A DNA stretch of 64,000 bases from Carposina sasakii. Its lineage: Eukaryota > Arthropoda > Insecta > Lepidoptera > Carposinidae. The stretch is taken from the NCBI GenBank assembly GCA_014607495.2, contig CP053152.1, positions 13,747,899 through 13,811,898 on the forward strand, given 5' to 3'. Below the pieces are notes generated by a model, which worked only from the letters and a program-made list of their open reading frames with translations, was not told where the DNA came from and ran no database searches. Each line of letters starts with the position of its first letter. Position 1 is the stretch's first letter. A program made the translations under genes and the position numbers. Positions 10,599 through 23,282 of this stretch are shown in pieces.

Positions 10599-11169
10599 TA
10601 ATATACTATAAGACTATAATATTAGATTATTTTTATTTTTATCTTTTTAATAGTAAATTTATAATCAGTTTAGGTACATCTCTCTTCGCTTTTCTTTCGC
10701 TGTGGGATCTCCTTTACGATCTTGCAGTTCTGACTGCGCCGTTTTGAGAATACATCCATGTCTATAAATGTAACTACTTATGTTAATATGTGATATCTTA
10801 ATTATAAGATATAGGTATATGTACTTAGGTATTTGATATGGGCCCATGGTTTAAACGAAAGTGTATAATGGTCCTTTATTTATGCAAGTAAATACCACAG
10901 GATGTCAGTAATAGAAGTCAGTAATACTTGGGTGTTTTGATGATAACAGAATAACAAGCCACATCGGTCGATTATGGGAAATATTTCCGTACTGGGAGGT
11001 CCGAATTTGACACACCGACATTAGCGTGGACCGATTACTTCCTTATTGTGTCCAAATGGGTGAATACTAGATGCCTGTGGCTTTGCTCGCTATTCATGTC
11101 TTACGTCAATAAATAATATCATCAAAAATACATAGTAATAATTCAAATGATTAGTTTGTTTCTTAAAAT

Positions 11170-11480
11170 TTTACATTCCCTCTGTCATTAGGCTGAGAAG
11201 ACAGAGATGTAAAAGGTCAGTGACAAGTCGCTAACTTATCGCTTGAGAGGACACCCCTGCCACCCTAGCATGTCCACGCATCGTTGATATCGTAACGTAC
11301 GATATCGTATCGTCTCTATACAAAATTCAACATGGCGGCTATATTTATCGTATCTTGACAGGCTAAATGTCGATAAATCGGTTTATCATATCGTATTTCG
11401 CAAGTCATGCTAGGCTTGCTAAGTTCTTTAGATGACACTTATGACATGCACGGAAGGAGATGCAGCTGATGTATTGTAGT
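11170..11480 (+). repeat. SINE-like repeat interrupted by a MITE
   Basis: GGTCAGTGACAAGTCGCTAAC..TTATCGCTTGAGAGGACA before 11265 and TAAGTTCTTTAGATGACAC..GACATGCACGGAAGGAGATG after 11413 are adjacent parts of the family seen whole at 13.6 kb, so the 149-bp MITE inserted into an older copy. Confidence 0.65.
11265..11413 (-). mobile_element. 149-bp MITE family, full-length
   Basis: Ends CTAGCATG and CATGCTAG with internal ATCGTATCGTCTCTATAC, GGCGGCTATATTTATCG and GGCTAAATGTCGATAAATCG. The same length (149 bp) as the copies at 23.41 and 33.85 kb, in opposite orientation. Confidence 0.8.
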
Positions 11481-12860
11481 GAATCTTAAAATTACGACAT
11501 CAATATCTTGTATTTTTTTCGTACAAAATGATTAAGTTCATAAATATCTTCCGCCATAAATATTTCTCATTTAAGTGGACAGGAGGAAGTGCATCTCGTG
11601 CAATTAAGGTACGGCATGATAAAAATAATTTAGCGGTTTACCATATCCTATACTCGAGCGTACTGTGATTGAATAATCTTGATCATTCATAAAATATGAC
11701 TAGGTGAATAAAAATATAAAAAATTAAGTACTTTTAAGTAAGTTATACAGAAAGTACAGATACATATTTTTGTTGACTTTATATGAATTAGTTATTTATA
11801 CGACAGGTATATCGGTATATCCCGAAATGATCTTGGATTACTTTTTGTACCAGATAATGATGAATGCTAGAGTGTTAATATAAAATGCCACCTGTCTAAT
11901 CATAGCTACACTATGTTTTATTAGACACATGTTTTTCATTAATTTATTATCCAAATAAGTATACGAAGCTCTATTGTAGATAATTATAAATAAACACAGA
12001 CAGCCGTGCCAATTTCCGATACCTTGAACCTGACTGCGTTAAACACTGAGCTATTATTAAACAATAAGGAAAAAACTTGTATACGTATGAAGCTATGAAA
12101 GAAACAGATTTTTAAAAATGTGGCATAAAAATGTTTCCGATATATGTATTAGGTTATACTGCTACTTTTTCTAAATATCTCTTGCAGTAACGGTTTTAGG
12201 CGTATTTTAATCAGCTGTTTAACTTCTGGAGTTCCACATAAGTTAAAACGAAATAGCGAATACTGCAACATAAAAGCTTGAACCATTTTGCTAGCACATC
12301 ACACACCACATGCTAGTTTTATATTGCTTTTATTATTTTGTTTTGTTGGTGCATTGTACATGTTCTGTAGTATCTCTTGTTTTAGTAAATAAATCTTTTA
12401 GCATTGCTTACAAAATTACATTATATTTTCAGAATTTTATTGATACAAATAGCACTGGCCGTATAAGTCGAGGTAGCTAAGAACTTACATTCTATTGGAG
12501 CTTCGCACATGACCCTATAAAATAATATCTTCAGCAATGTATACAATATAATATCATATGTATTGTATAAAAAATTTGATTCCCTGTATTTATGTACTTC
12601 AGTTCATTCATCAACAAATTTTATTATTACTCTTGCTAATTCATAATGATATTATTCATAAATCAAGATCGATAATCCAAACATACTAGTATCAAAACGA
12701 CATGGTCCCGCTATTTATTGAGTTCTTCACTTTGAATAGATACAAAACGAGCGTTGCGGTGGTACGTGGTGGTGGTTTAGGCCTAGCACAGATGAACGAC
12801 TTTTTTGCAACTATGGATATGAAAATTATTGTGTTTTCTCATTAATGGATTGTATTTATA
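11481..12860. other. No gene seen
   Basis: AT-rich sequence with no recognisable repeat, RNA or coding frame. A diverged SINE-like scrap (GAGCCAGAGCTGCTGGATCG) follows at about 12866-12950. Confidence 0.4.
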
Positions 12861-13054
12861 GAAATTAGGGAGCCAGAGCTGCTGGATCGCGTATTCGTGA
12901 ATGAGATTTTACAGCTACGTTTAACATATCGGGGTCATAATTGGAGATATGCAAAAAAATCTCTTAAGATATGTTATCGAAATAATAATGCTGTGTCGCC
13001 ACATGACGTCACGTAACACAATCACAATTTAGATTTTACTAGCGACCCTACAAT

Positions 13055-13212
13055 TCTGATACTATAGCTACATATAAACATAATATGAACCTTCCTCTTG
13101 AGTCACACATTAAAAAAAAACCGCATCAAAATCCGTTGCGTAGTTTTAAAGATGTAAGCATACATAGGGACAGACAGACAGCGGGACGGCTTTGTTTTAT
13201 AATATGTAGTGA
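13055..13212 (+). repeat. LINE 3' end (AAACCGCATCAAAATCCGTT family)
   Basis: AACCGCATCAAAATCCGTTG..AGTTTTAAAGATGTAAGC, then GGGACAGACAGACAGCGGGA and a TTTTATAATATGTAGTGA end. I recognise this as the 3' end of a widespread lepidopteran non-LTR element. The 68-codon frame over it is not a gene. Confidence 0.6.
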
Positions 13213-13614
13213 TTATGAATCTTTTAGCCATATCTACATAAGTTTAATAACCTCTTCCATACGTCACCCAAAATCGAAATTTATTTGGTAAAGGCTCTAA
13301 TTGCTGCACAGTTGATTAAGAGTCGTTCGTCTGCAGCGGAGGAAATTCAATGAAGTACTTACGGGCTAATTGCGCATACGCATGTCACGGGTCAATGCAC
13401 TTAGTGCAATTGACTTATGTGAATATATTGCTTATTTATAAATGAATATTAAAATTAGATTTGTTTACAGATGAATTTGATACATGGAACGTATTGAATT
13501 TGTTCTGGCCTATAACTTTTACTTGCAGGAGGAAACTAGGGTTGGGTGTATAAGATGACTTCACTGTTTATGAATTAAATGTCTTGATAAATAAATATAT
13601 ACACGACTGCGTTC

Positions 13615-13835
13615 CTGAAACGAGGTGACCAGAACTGCAGGATCATGAGGGATATAACATAGCCACATTTACCTTAGCGGGGACAGATCACTGATCAGTG
13701 ACAAGTTGCTAGCTTATCGCCTGAGAGAATGCCCGAGTTCCTTAGACGACTCTTACGACATGCACGGAAGGTGATGCAGCTGATGTGTTCTAGTGAAGCC
13801 CTGCATCAGCACGGGACCAATATTTAAGTACCCCA
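13615..13835 (+). repeat. SINE-like repeat, best copy
   Basis: ACGAGGTGACCAGAACTGC, CATAGCCACATTTACCTTAG, GATCAGTGACAAGTTGCTAGC, TATCGCCTGAGAGAATGCCC, ACATGCACGGAAGGTGATGC, TTCTAGTGAAGCCCTGCATC. This is the reference copy for the partial ones at 3.1, 4.6, 11.2, 12.9, 23.3, 50.05, 50.8 and 55.5 kb. Confidence 0.65.
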
Positions 13836-13898
13836 CTTACATAACCTAAGCCACGTTAAAATAGCTTCTATAATACGTACCGGTTGTTACAGTTTATT

Positions 13899-14235
13899 CT
13901 AGTGGACGCCCGCGACGCCGTCCGCGTGGACTACAGAAAAAACAAAATGTCCAAATTATCCGGGATAAAAACACTTTCCCGGGATAAAAAGTAGCCATAA
14001 GTCCCACTTTCAGTATATATTTTTTCAACCTTTCACAATATATTTCTGAAAACTGCATCGAAATCGGTTCAGCCGTTCCTGAGATTGGCGTGCACAAACG
14101 TACAGACAAACAGACAAGAATTCCAAAAATCATTATTTTGGGTACTATTGCGTTGACAAAGGTCTCCTATAGTATTTTTCCATGTACAGACAGCGATTCG
14201 TTACATTTTTATTATATGTATAGATAGATAGATAT
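13899..14235 (+). repeat. CTAGTGGACGCCCGCG-family retroposon, near complete
   Basis: About 340 bp from CTAGTGGACGCCCGCGACGC to ATTATATGTATAGATAGATA, matching the copy at 46.59 kb along its length. The GATA repeats at the end are the tail. Confidence 0.8.
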
Positions 14236-14540
14236 AGAAGATGATGATCTCCTACCGTATTTCGGCCAAGACGACCAATCTCTACGGAGATTGGCCAGGT
14301 ACGCAGGAGATATTATAGTGCACAAGTCTTAGTGTGTGCGCAAACACAGATGCACTCTCTATTCCCTCACTCTCACAGTCCGATGGGACGGAAAGCCGAT
14401 ACGACCGGAGAGAGATCAGGCGCAGGACCAACGGTTTTACGTGCTTTCCGAGGCACGAGCTAAGTGACAATTTTGCAACATTAAAATCTGTACATGAAAT
14501 AAATTCATTGGTACAGGCCCGTGACTGGGATCGAACTGGG
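14236..14540 (+). repeat. Lepidopteran SINE (CTCCTACCGTATTTCGGCC)
   Basis: GATGATCTCCTACCGTATTT, AGGTACGCAGGAGATATTAT, CACTCTCTATTCCCTCACTC, GCGCAGGACCAACGGTTTTA, then CCCGTGACTGGGATCGAACT. This is a retroposon I know to be common in lepidopteran genomes. The final GGGATCGAACT resembles a tRNA B-box complement. The two opposing short frames here are shadows. Confidence 0.7.
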
Positions 14541-14549
14541 GTATAGAAG

Positions 14550-14661
14550 TGTGATATATGTATTTATTATTATGGTGTGGGTAGTGGTAAAACGTCAGTT
14601 TGTTACCGACAATAAATGGCTTCGCATTAGCATCTAATTTGATAATCCCTCAAATACTATA
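14550..14661 (+). repeat. 5' LTR of mag-like element
   Basis: 112 bp, beginning TGTGATATATGTATTTATTA and ending CCCTCAAATACTATA. Differs from the 3' LTR mainly by a 7-bp length difference near 14632, so the insertion is not recent. Confidence 0.8.
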
Positions 14662-14664
14662 TTT

Positions 14665-14683
14665 TGGCGATGAGGATGGGATT
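14665..14683 (+). promoter_or_regulatory. tRNA-Ser primer binding site
   Basis: TGGCGATGAGGATGGGATT begins 3 bp after the LTR. From memory of insect tRNA-Ser(GCU), whose 3' end reads CCCATCCTCGTCG plus CCA, it is complementary with one mismatch. Confidence 0.6.
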
Positions 14684-16996
14684 AGAACAGGTATTAAGTA
14701 GGTTGCAGGAAACTGGACTACGATTAAAACCAGATAAGTGTGAGTTATTCAAAGATACCGTGGAATATTTAGGATTTGTGATTAATAAAAACGGGTTGAG
14801 CAAATCAGACAGTAAAGTTTTAGCTATAAAGAACTGTAGACCTCCTAAGGACGTAAAGGAATTACAATCATTCTTAGGGATGATAAATTATTATAGATGT
14901 TTTGTGCCCAACACTTCTACGGTTTTAGCGCCACTGCATGCCCTTTTAAGGAAAGAAACTAAATGGGAATGGGGGTTAGAACAGGACAGGGCGTTTAATA
15001 CAATCAAGGAAGAAATGTGTTGTGATCGTGTGTTGGCCCATTTTGACCCGAGGTGTGCACCCGTGGTGACCGCGGACGCGGGGCCGGGCGGGCTCGGCGC
15101 GGTGCTGGCGCAGCGGCAGCCTGACGGGTCCGAGCGAGTCGTCGCGTATGCTTCGCGGGCGCTCACTAACGCCGAACGAAATTACGCTCAAATCCAAAGA
15201 GGCCGCGGCTATTATTTTTGCAATCAAAAAATTTCATCATTACTTGTATGGAAGGTCGACGCCCTTTATTTTAAGAACAGACCATAAGCCTTTATTAGCT
15301 ATTTTTGGTAACAAGAAAGGCATTCCTGAATTGGCTGCTAACCGGTTACAAAGGTACGCTTTGTTTTTATCAGCATATAATTTCAATATGGAGTACGTAA
15401 AAAGTGATCAGAATGTCGCGGATTTCTTATCGCGATCAATAGGCGAGTTGAAACCGATTAATGTAGTCTCAGACAATGTTATTGAGGATCGCGCTCTTTA
15501 TATTAATTTTATTCAAAGTACCTGGAATAGCCCGATCACAGTAGAAGACATAGTCAAGGAAACTGAAAAAGAGGAGGTGTTGCGTAGGGTTAAGATGTTT
15601 ATCAAAAATGGTTGGCCGAACAAATTGCTGATTCGACTTTAAAACCATACCATAATTGTCGTAATGAGCTTACGGTGGAAAAAGGCTGCATATTGCGGGG
15701 GCACAAGGTCGTCATTCCTTCCATTTATCGGGAGCAACTATTACAACAGTTGCATCATTCCCATTTTGGAGTAGTAAAAACTAAATCAGAAGCGCGATCA
15801 CGTATGTGGTGGCCTAATATAGATAGGCAGATTGAAGAAAAAATAGGTGCATGTATGGAATGTAACACGTTGCGAATGCGCCGCCGCGAGCGCCGCTGGC
15901 GCCGTGGCCACGCCCGTCGGGCCCGTGGCACCGGGTACATTTGGATATGCTCTCTATTGAAGGCAAAACGTTTTTTGTCGTGGTCGATGCTTACTCTAAA
16001 TGGGTAGAATGTTTTCTGATGAACGGTACGGACAGTGAATCTGTTATCAGTAAATTAAGCGATGTATTTAGTAGGTTTGGTTTAGTTACTACTATAGTAA
16101 CAGATAACGCCTCTAATTTTGTATCAAACCAGTTTAATAGTTTTTGCAAAATGAATGGTATTAAACACCTAACTATCTCGCCGTATCATCCCGCGTCAAA
16201 CGGGCAAGCAGAGAATAGCGTAAAAACTATAAAAAAACGTTTAAAAATAATATTAAGTGGTAAAATAAGTCAAAAAAATTTTATTGAGCATTTAAATAAA
16301 TTCCTTTTTGATTATAGGAATTCAGTACATTGTTCCACGGGGTTATCACCTGCTAAATTAATGTTAGGCCGTTCGCTGCGTTGTCGGCTAGACATGTTGA
16401 ATCCTTTGGTTGCGTTAGATGACCTCGAGTTACCAAAGAAACAAGTTAGTCAGCCGTCATCCTCAGTGTCAGCTTCAACTGTTGCTAATGAAAATATTTT
16501 ATGTAAACAGACCTCACAGAGTAGATATTATGGTGGAACCAGGAATATTGATTTTAACATAGAAGATAAGGTTTTAGCAAAATGTTTTTACAAAAATGGA
16601 AACAAACATACATGGAAATTAGGTGAAATCAAATGTAAATTAGGCTCAAGAATGTTTTTAGTATATATACCGGAATTAAATTACTGTGTCAAAAAGCATG
16701 TAGACCAGATTTTATTGTATAAAGGGCCGATTGTATATCCCATATTTGGAGAAAACCAGGAGTTAAAGGAACATACCGAGATGGAGCCGCCAGGGCTGGA
16801 GGGAAGGGAGTCGGAGAATAGCCAAAGCGAGGTACACCCGAGCACAGAAAATGTTGTATCCGATGATAGAGATATTAGGGTTCAACCTGTTGAACCAGAT
16901 ATACAAACAGAACAAAATATTCACTCAGCTGCAGATGTGCCTCAACGTGTCATCTCGCTTCGGCCCCGAACTAAACTAAAAAATTATAAACTGTAA
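14683..16996 (+). pseudogene. Broken pol gene of mag-like retrotransposon
   Basis: The remains of a Pol polyprotein in at least three frames. 14664-15200 gives the end of reverse transcriptase (LRLKPDKCELF, YLGFVIN) and the start of RNase H (TADAGPGGLGAVLAQ). 15160-15642 continues RNase H (LRTDHKPLLAIFG, DQNVADFLSR). 15612-15900 gives the integrase zinc region (HHSHFGV..ACMEC). 15941-16996 gives the integrase core (VVVDAYSKW, VTDNASNF, SNGQAENSVK) and a C-terminal tail ending at TAA 16994-16996. Frame breaks fall near 15195, 15615 and 15880. The YXDD active site and everything upstream are deleted, so neither reverse transcription nor integration could be encoded here. The GC-rich run at 15050-15160 and 15880-15930 contrasts with the AT-rich rest. 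Confidence 0.85.
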
Positions 16997-17026
16997 GGGT
17001 TGCAATCATCTATGTGGGGAGGGAAT

Positions 17027-17145
17027 TGTGATATATGTATTTATTATTATGGTGTGGGTAGTGGTAAAACGTCAGTTTGTTACCGACAATAAATGGCTTC
17101 GCATTAGCTGGTATTTTCTAATTTGATAATCCCTCAAATACTATA
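17027..17145 (+). repeat. 3' LTR of mag-like element
   Basis: 119 bp copy of the 5' LTR, preceded by the purine tract GTGGGGAGGGAAT. It has an extra TGGTATT-type segment relative to the 5' LTR. Confidence 0.8.
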
Positions 17146-17476
17146 AGAAGATATGGCTTTCATAAATATAACATAACCGTTCAAAACAAATAAGGCGTAA
17201 GACTAGGCTACCAACATAGCGGAACATTCAGCAGCACTTGACCTAGCCATACATAAAGATATGTCACACAACCTGACTGACACAAGTTGCCATACCTACA
17301 TGCCGTACCCGCTCACTCTTCCTCATCTCATTCATCATGTTGACTAAGGGTAAGATAATTGTTAGTTTACAATACTGCCTTTGTGATTGTAAATACAGAA
17401 CAGGAGAGTTCCTTTATACATTTTAACTATATACCTACTAATAAGTGTTAATTCATTTTAACCATTTACTTATAAG

Positions 17477-17721
17477 CATGAACGTGTAAAGAACAACGGA
17501 CGTAATACTGTCAATACACAGATTGAAGCGCCGTAATGGCGGCGCGTTGCGCATGTATGCGTATTTTCTAGTAGGCGCCGAGCTTACTATGGTTTGTATG
17601 TGAGGGTGGATAACGCGTCAATACACATCCCTACTCCATAGAATATCGTTACCGAGCTTACTATGAATGCTTCACTCTGTGTATTAATAACACTCTGTCC
17701 GTTATTCTTTATACGTTTATG
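17477..17721. mobile_element. hAT-like MITE, second copy (reverse)
   Basis: The same element as at 5082-5336 but inverted, with ends CATGAACGTGTAAAGAACAA and ATTCTTTATACGTTTATG. About 245 bp. Unlike the first copy I see no 8-bp target duplication, so its flanks have diverged or rearranged. Confidence 0.8.
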
Positions 17722-20700
17722 CTAATGACAAAGTTTGTTAGAATATTCTGAAGTTAACTATGTTTGTTACTGTTCCACTCAAAATCAATAGGACAAATTT
17801 TGATAAAACTTGACATATGCCTGATATATATGAAAATAACCATGCTATATAAGTAATATTATGTAGAAGAAAAGGGTGGATGAATTTACGTTGAATACAA
17901 TGATATTTCACATATTTGGATATGTAGATAATTTGCCAGCCAAAATTATTGTAGAAAATAATTATATTAATTTATACGTGGCCAATCAGATTTCCTATAA
18001 CCATAATGGTTTATAACAATACATGCTGTTTAAAATGCTTAACTGTATTATATTTAAAAAAAACTTAATATAATGCTCATTATAAACTTTCGGACCCTAA
18101 AAGTAATTCTTCGTACAGTTACAACCTGTTAAGAGAAATTTGCCGGAAAGCAGAATCTTAAAATATAGCAAATTATTTAAAAATTCTCTTGGTTGGGCTT
18201 AAACACGAGATAAAAAGTGGAAAGTAATTGCTTTAATCGAACCGAAGAGCATTAACAAGCTTTTTAGAAGGTTTTTATTGTCGAAGGTATCATTCGGCTG
18301 AAATCGAAATCTTGTTAACAGAGAAATTGTAAAAATATTCAATGAGATTATTTGATATATTCAAACTTACAGTAAACTCTACATAAAATACATTTACAGA
18401 AGAATAAAGATTATGGTTTTAATACTTATAATAAGGCCTAAACATTAGCTTGTGAATAAACTACGTAGAAAATCCAAGGAACCTTTACAATTAGAATTGC
18501 GACATTTAAATTGATAGTCGTCTATAGATACTTTAAACGCTGTCTTTACTTCATGCTATCTCAGCAGCTGATACTCTTGTGACTTGTAAAGTACAGGCAG
18601 ATATAAGCAAGACTGTAATCTACTTAAACGACACGATTGTGTCTAAACCTAAAGGGCCTTGTATAATTTATTGGTTACTTGGCGACTTAACGTGTAAAGT
18701 TATCGTACCTATTTTTTTATGTAGCTGTATATTGGTGTACCCAGTTCTGTTTCTCCAGCTTTTTACTCTATATGTGAAATGGGAAATTCTAATGACCGGA
18801 CATTCATTAGTCAAAAACCCTTTGACCTTTGCTTCTGTAATTCCTGCGTTCAACCTGGTAGGTGTTTATGTATTTATTTTGAAGTATATGATGTTATTTG
18901 TAGTTAGGTTAGTTAAGTTACCTGCTTAGAAACTCCAAAATTTAGGCAAGTTGCTCTAACCTCAAAACTTAACCTCAAAACTTAACCTACTGATAAAAAT
19001 CTAAATCCGTGATCGATCGTAACACACTTCCGAAATATTTTGCACGACTTCTTTATGCCAAACAACCAAGCTTTTATTATATTGTAACGTTTATATTTCA
19101 ATCATTATCTCCAAACTGACACACCCATCAAATATTCGTGACGACGACAGCATCTTAAAGTGTAAAGTAACCACGAATCACTTTAAACTTTAAGCCCATC
19201 TCAAGTGTGCACCACTCTTTAGCTGCGTCGATAAAAAACCCATTAAGGGTTGTCACATAATTTATGTCTTTCAAAGGATAAGGATTAGCGCAGCCCTAAC
19301 GTGGCCATAAAGTACTTTTCAGTTTCGCAGAACAGCGCCTAAGGGCTTGAGACCATAAGACATTTTATGTAGGTAATGGCCACTTGAATATTCTTGATGG
19401 TTCTATAAAAAGTATTTTGTCAAGTAGTGAGATATTTTAGAATTATAAATGTTTATGTATTAGGAGTCTATTAAATAAGTATAACAACCTCTATCTACTA
19501 CTAATTTGGTATGGCCAACATCATCTTAATGTCTTATACATGTTTCATCTGACTTCTCTGCGCAATTTTTTTTCCATTCTGCTTTATCAACCCCTAACTT
19601 GTTACGTTACACTCTCACTTCTAACATATGAACATCATCTTTACAAATACCATTAGGTACGAGTACGTCTTTGATCTTCTATTTCCTATTATCTACATTC
19701 ATGATATATCGAAAAAGTGTTTTACAAAAGAATTAACACATTGTTTAAGCTGAACATTGCCTAAATTGCAGAAATTCCATACATTTTGCTATAATTTTTA
19801 AACGCTGTCTAATTTTAGACGCGGTTCTGTAATAACTCCGTAAAACTTTGAAATACTTTAGGTACTTTAGAGAAATGAAATTTGGACTCATGATTCATGA
19901 CCGGGTTCGAGCGTGTGACCTCTGGACAACGAGGCTCACCATCACAGAGTTATCGCCGCTTCAAAAGATGGATCTCGTTTCCATTGAAATCACGAATTAA
20001 CAGACACGAGCTGACTTCGATACTTTCTCGTTGATTGTGATGTAACCTCATTTTGTAAAAGAAATGCTTGCATCTTACCAATAAACGTAAAATCAGTCGG
20101 CCTGTTTGATATACCCACTAAGAGTTCTTCATAGTTAGATATATATCATGCACGAAGGTGTCGCTGTTGTTCTTAAGATATAAATCTTTGGCGCTGTAAA
20201 GTTTGAGCTGTGAGCTGATCAGAATCAGATGTCATGATGTTATGATCACTAGATGGCATGTGGAAATATTTGACTGCTAGAGACATTTTCTAAAATACCA
20301 TGTAGGTCAAGTTTAAAATCATACACCATGACGACGTGACAACATAGTGGTAAACCAAGAAAAAAACTGCTAGCTACGATTGTATTTATAGTATTTGGAA
20401 GTTTAGTAACTTTGGTCCGCACCATAAATATGGAGATTTGCGGAAATTATCCGCACCTATTAGAAAGTTTAGAATACCAAATCTCAGAGACAATCGACCA
20501 AACACGTTTATTAACTTTATTAGAAATGCCTAACTAAAACCACAATACCGTTTAGCTATTTACGTTTCATCACGACCTTCGAGGACCTGACGGACCTTGA
20601 AAGTAGATTTTAATTGGATTCCTTATTGCATTGTTTAGCGGCAGCCAGCATGCATTACCCTAGGGTCCGAGTCAGCTTAGGTCATGTGCGTGTGCTCTGA

Positions 20701-23007
20701 ACGATTACAAAGATATATAGTTTTATACGTACACTGGGTTTGGCAGAATTTAGAAAAGAACCGTAAAATATCCATTGAAATTCAGGAAACTCAATATCTA
20801 GCTACGAGAGCCAAGTAACTTATTGCATATTCCAAGAAATATACTAAAAACAATTTAAGAAATAATTTTATAATCAGACATATTTGTAATATAAAATTTA
20901 ATACAATTCATATAATAGGTAACTAATATGAGTAAGTTCTATTTTACTAGACATAATGGTAAATCAAGTTGAATTAAACTTTCATTACTTTCCAGTATGT
21001 ATTTGATAAACCGGAAATGAAATTACCATAGCTCTTTTTGGAAAAATAAAGTTCGAATAGGAATATTAAGTATGCCAACGTTAGAGAAATGAAAATGTTT
21101 CAAGCATAAATAATTTTCTCGGCATTTGTCTTTTAGTTTTCGTTAGTGTTTCCAGTAATTCTGCCCTAAGCTCTATGAGCCATTGTTATAGTGTTTGAAA
21201 GCTTTATTCCGAAGTAATGAACGGACTCTTTTAAGTTTTACGACGCAGAAAATACTTGTGATATATAAGTTTATACTTACTTACTTTACTTATTTAAGTT
21301 TATATTATACCTACATCGTGCCGATTTTTATAAACATTAATATGTCAATAAAAAAAAGTAAAATCATTAGATATTTCATAAGAAAGCCACCACTTGTGTC
21401 TTGTTTTAGACAAAAATAATTTTGGTATAGTTTTCTTACTTCGTTTGCCTTATCATTACACCGCAAAAGACTTATTTATGATGAACAACGATAGTACCTA
21501 CCTAGACTGCCAAAGATAATAATGATCTGATTGGAGTTCATCAATGAGAATGAAAATCAAATTTTAATCGTGGTATAATCAATTAACACAAAAATATTGA
21601 AAGCTTTATTGATTTCATAGATCAAATCACTCACTCTACATATCATAGTTGAAGCTAAAAGTACCGACATATGAAAAGAATCACATTGTAAATGAATCAA
21701 CAGTTATTCATATGCACATTAAAATCCGTTACGCGCAAGTCAAATCCATCACAAGTCAGTCAAACATGCACAAAAACAGATCATTAAAACCATTTTAACT
21801 GCAACGATAAAATAAAGTGATTTCGAAAAGTCGTAAAAATGCATAAAGGAATAGAAAAAAGAACCTGTCGATAGCATGCGCCAGCGCACGAGCCGAGCAT
21901 GGCAGCTGATTGCCCGGCTTTTTGTTCGAAATATAAATCGATCGTCTGACGTTTGGAATTGGGACTCCTTCACAGTCGGTCTGTAATTAAGACAGGAGGC
22001 GGACGTGTCTTGCACCTGCTCGCATTGATCGAATACTTTGTATATGGAATTGAAGAGCGAAGAGCTTAATTTCTGAGAATAATATTCCAGTTATTCGAAC
22101 TAATCTGTCGAGGAATCTTAATCAAGATGCAATCGCAGTAGGTTACCTAGGTTAAGCTTACGGTACTGTAGGAAGGTAGGATTTTAAAATTACTTGAATT
22201 TGATAATGGCTGACAATTACTTGAACCAGCAGCTCAAACGCAACTATTACCCACTGTCAGCGTAGGAATACCGTTTTCTTGACTTATTTCCACTAAATCC
22301 TATAATATTTATTTTAAAATAAATTTTCAAGGATGTGGAAGACATTTATAAAATCAGCGCATTTGATTCAGAAAAAGACAGATTTTAATTTTCCCAGTAA
22401 CAATTTAAAAGATATATTTAAGGCAAAAGAGTAAAATCTCTAAACGGTGATCTTGACAATAGTGAACAGTTAGACAAAGGGATAAGCAAAAATTGATTGC
22501 GTTTATAAACATGTGATACTACAGTTGCTACACAATTTGTTCGTCGCCTTGTGTTATTAAAACAATTTATTATAGTCGCCTGTCCAATGCAAGCTTAGAG
22601 CCATCTTGAATCCACGTATTTCGTAACACCTTGGAAGAGGAGAAGTAATTAATCAAACTTATAAAACGATTCATTCATTGAGGATAAATTAAAACATTTA
22701 CGAGTACTTAGGAAATTTTAATCAGGTTTGATTTTATTGAATGTAAACGCAATGAAATTTATTTTATAATACCGGGATTGGCCCACCACTCATTCCCGCC
22801 TCTGCAACTCCTGTGAGCCAGGATCAACAGAGGCGACCAGAAAAATGCATAACCAAGCATAGAAAATCCCCGGGGGACCTAACTAGCGACTATAAAGCAT
22901 TAAAACTAATAGAAAAACAGAATGTGAAGTATGAAGATAAATATTCTTAATATTACATTAAGCACTGACTGACAATACCTATTATTACAATTGAATAAAA
23001 TTGATTA
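17722..23007. other. 5.3 kb without recognisable genes
   Basis: No frame with an ATG start and recognisable product, no RNA gene, and no repeat I know. A small direct repeat (AACCTCAAAACTT twice) is near 18957-18985. The region around 21870-22020 is locally GC-richer and holds ATATAAATCG near 21931, which could be a core promoter, but nothing downstream confirms it. Host regulatory DNA or introns cannot be excluded from sequence alone. Confidence 0.4.
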
Positions 23008-23270
23008 TACAGGATGTAACAGAAAGGGTATGTTAAGCGAAAAGCTATGTAAATAGCCCACTATAGAGAACCTATTTCCAAAATTTGAGACTCGAAATCA
23101 CATTTTTATTTTTCAAGATTGTATTAAAATTCCTGAGATATTTAAAAATTATCCATACTATCGGGAAAAATAAAATTGTGATTTCGGGTGTCAAATTTTG
23201 TGGATAGGTTCTCTACAGTGGGCTATTTACATAGCTTTTCGCTAATATACCCTTTTTGTTACACCATGTA
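23008..23270. mobile_element. TA-flanked foldback MITE (ACAGGGTGTAAC family)
   Basis: 263 bp, nearly fully palindromic: TACAGGATGTAACAGAAAGG and AAAGCTATGTAAATAGCCCA in the left arm return as the complement in the right arm, ending GTTACACCATGTA. TA lies on both sides. Long arms with TA flanks suggest a Tc1/mariner-type non-autonomous element. Sister copies at 24.84 and 43.72 kb. Confidence 0.8.
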
Positions 23271-23282
23271 TAGCCAAGTAGT

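Larger units (their letters stand above)
14550..17145 (+). mobile_element. mag-like Ty3/gypsy element, internally deleted
   Basis: Two short direct repeats (14550-14661 and 17027-17145) bound a pol remnant. AGAAG flanks both sides (14545-14549 and 17146-17150) as a 5-bp target duplication. A primer site follows the left LTR and a polypurine tract (GTGGGGAGGGAAT) precedes the right one. Gag, protease and the first part of reverse transcriptase are missing, and several frameshifts break the rest. Very short LTRs and the tRNA-Ser-type primer site recall the Bombyx mag lineage. Not autonomous. Confidence 0.85.

Noticed and set aside
18579..18929. 116-codon plus-strand frame with hydrophobic segments
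   Set aside because: It opens with GTG, not ATG, its first ATG is far inside, and the protein resembles nothing I know. A chance frame in AT-rich DNA is more likely.
21925..21980. Core promoter (TATA box plus initiator)
   Set aside because: ATATAAATCG is followed by CACAGTCGG at a plausible distance, but the initiator match is poor and no gene follows.
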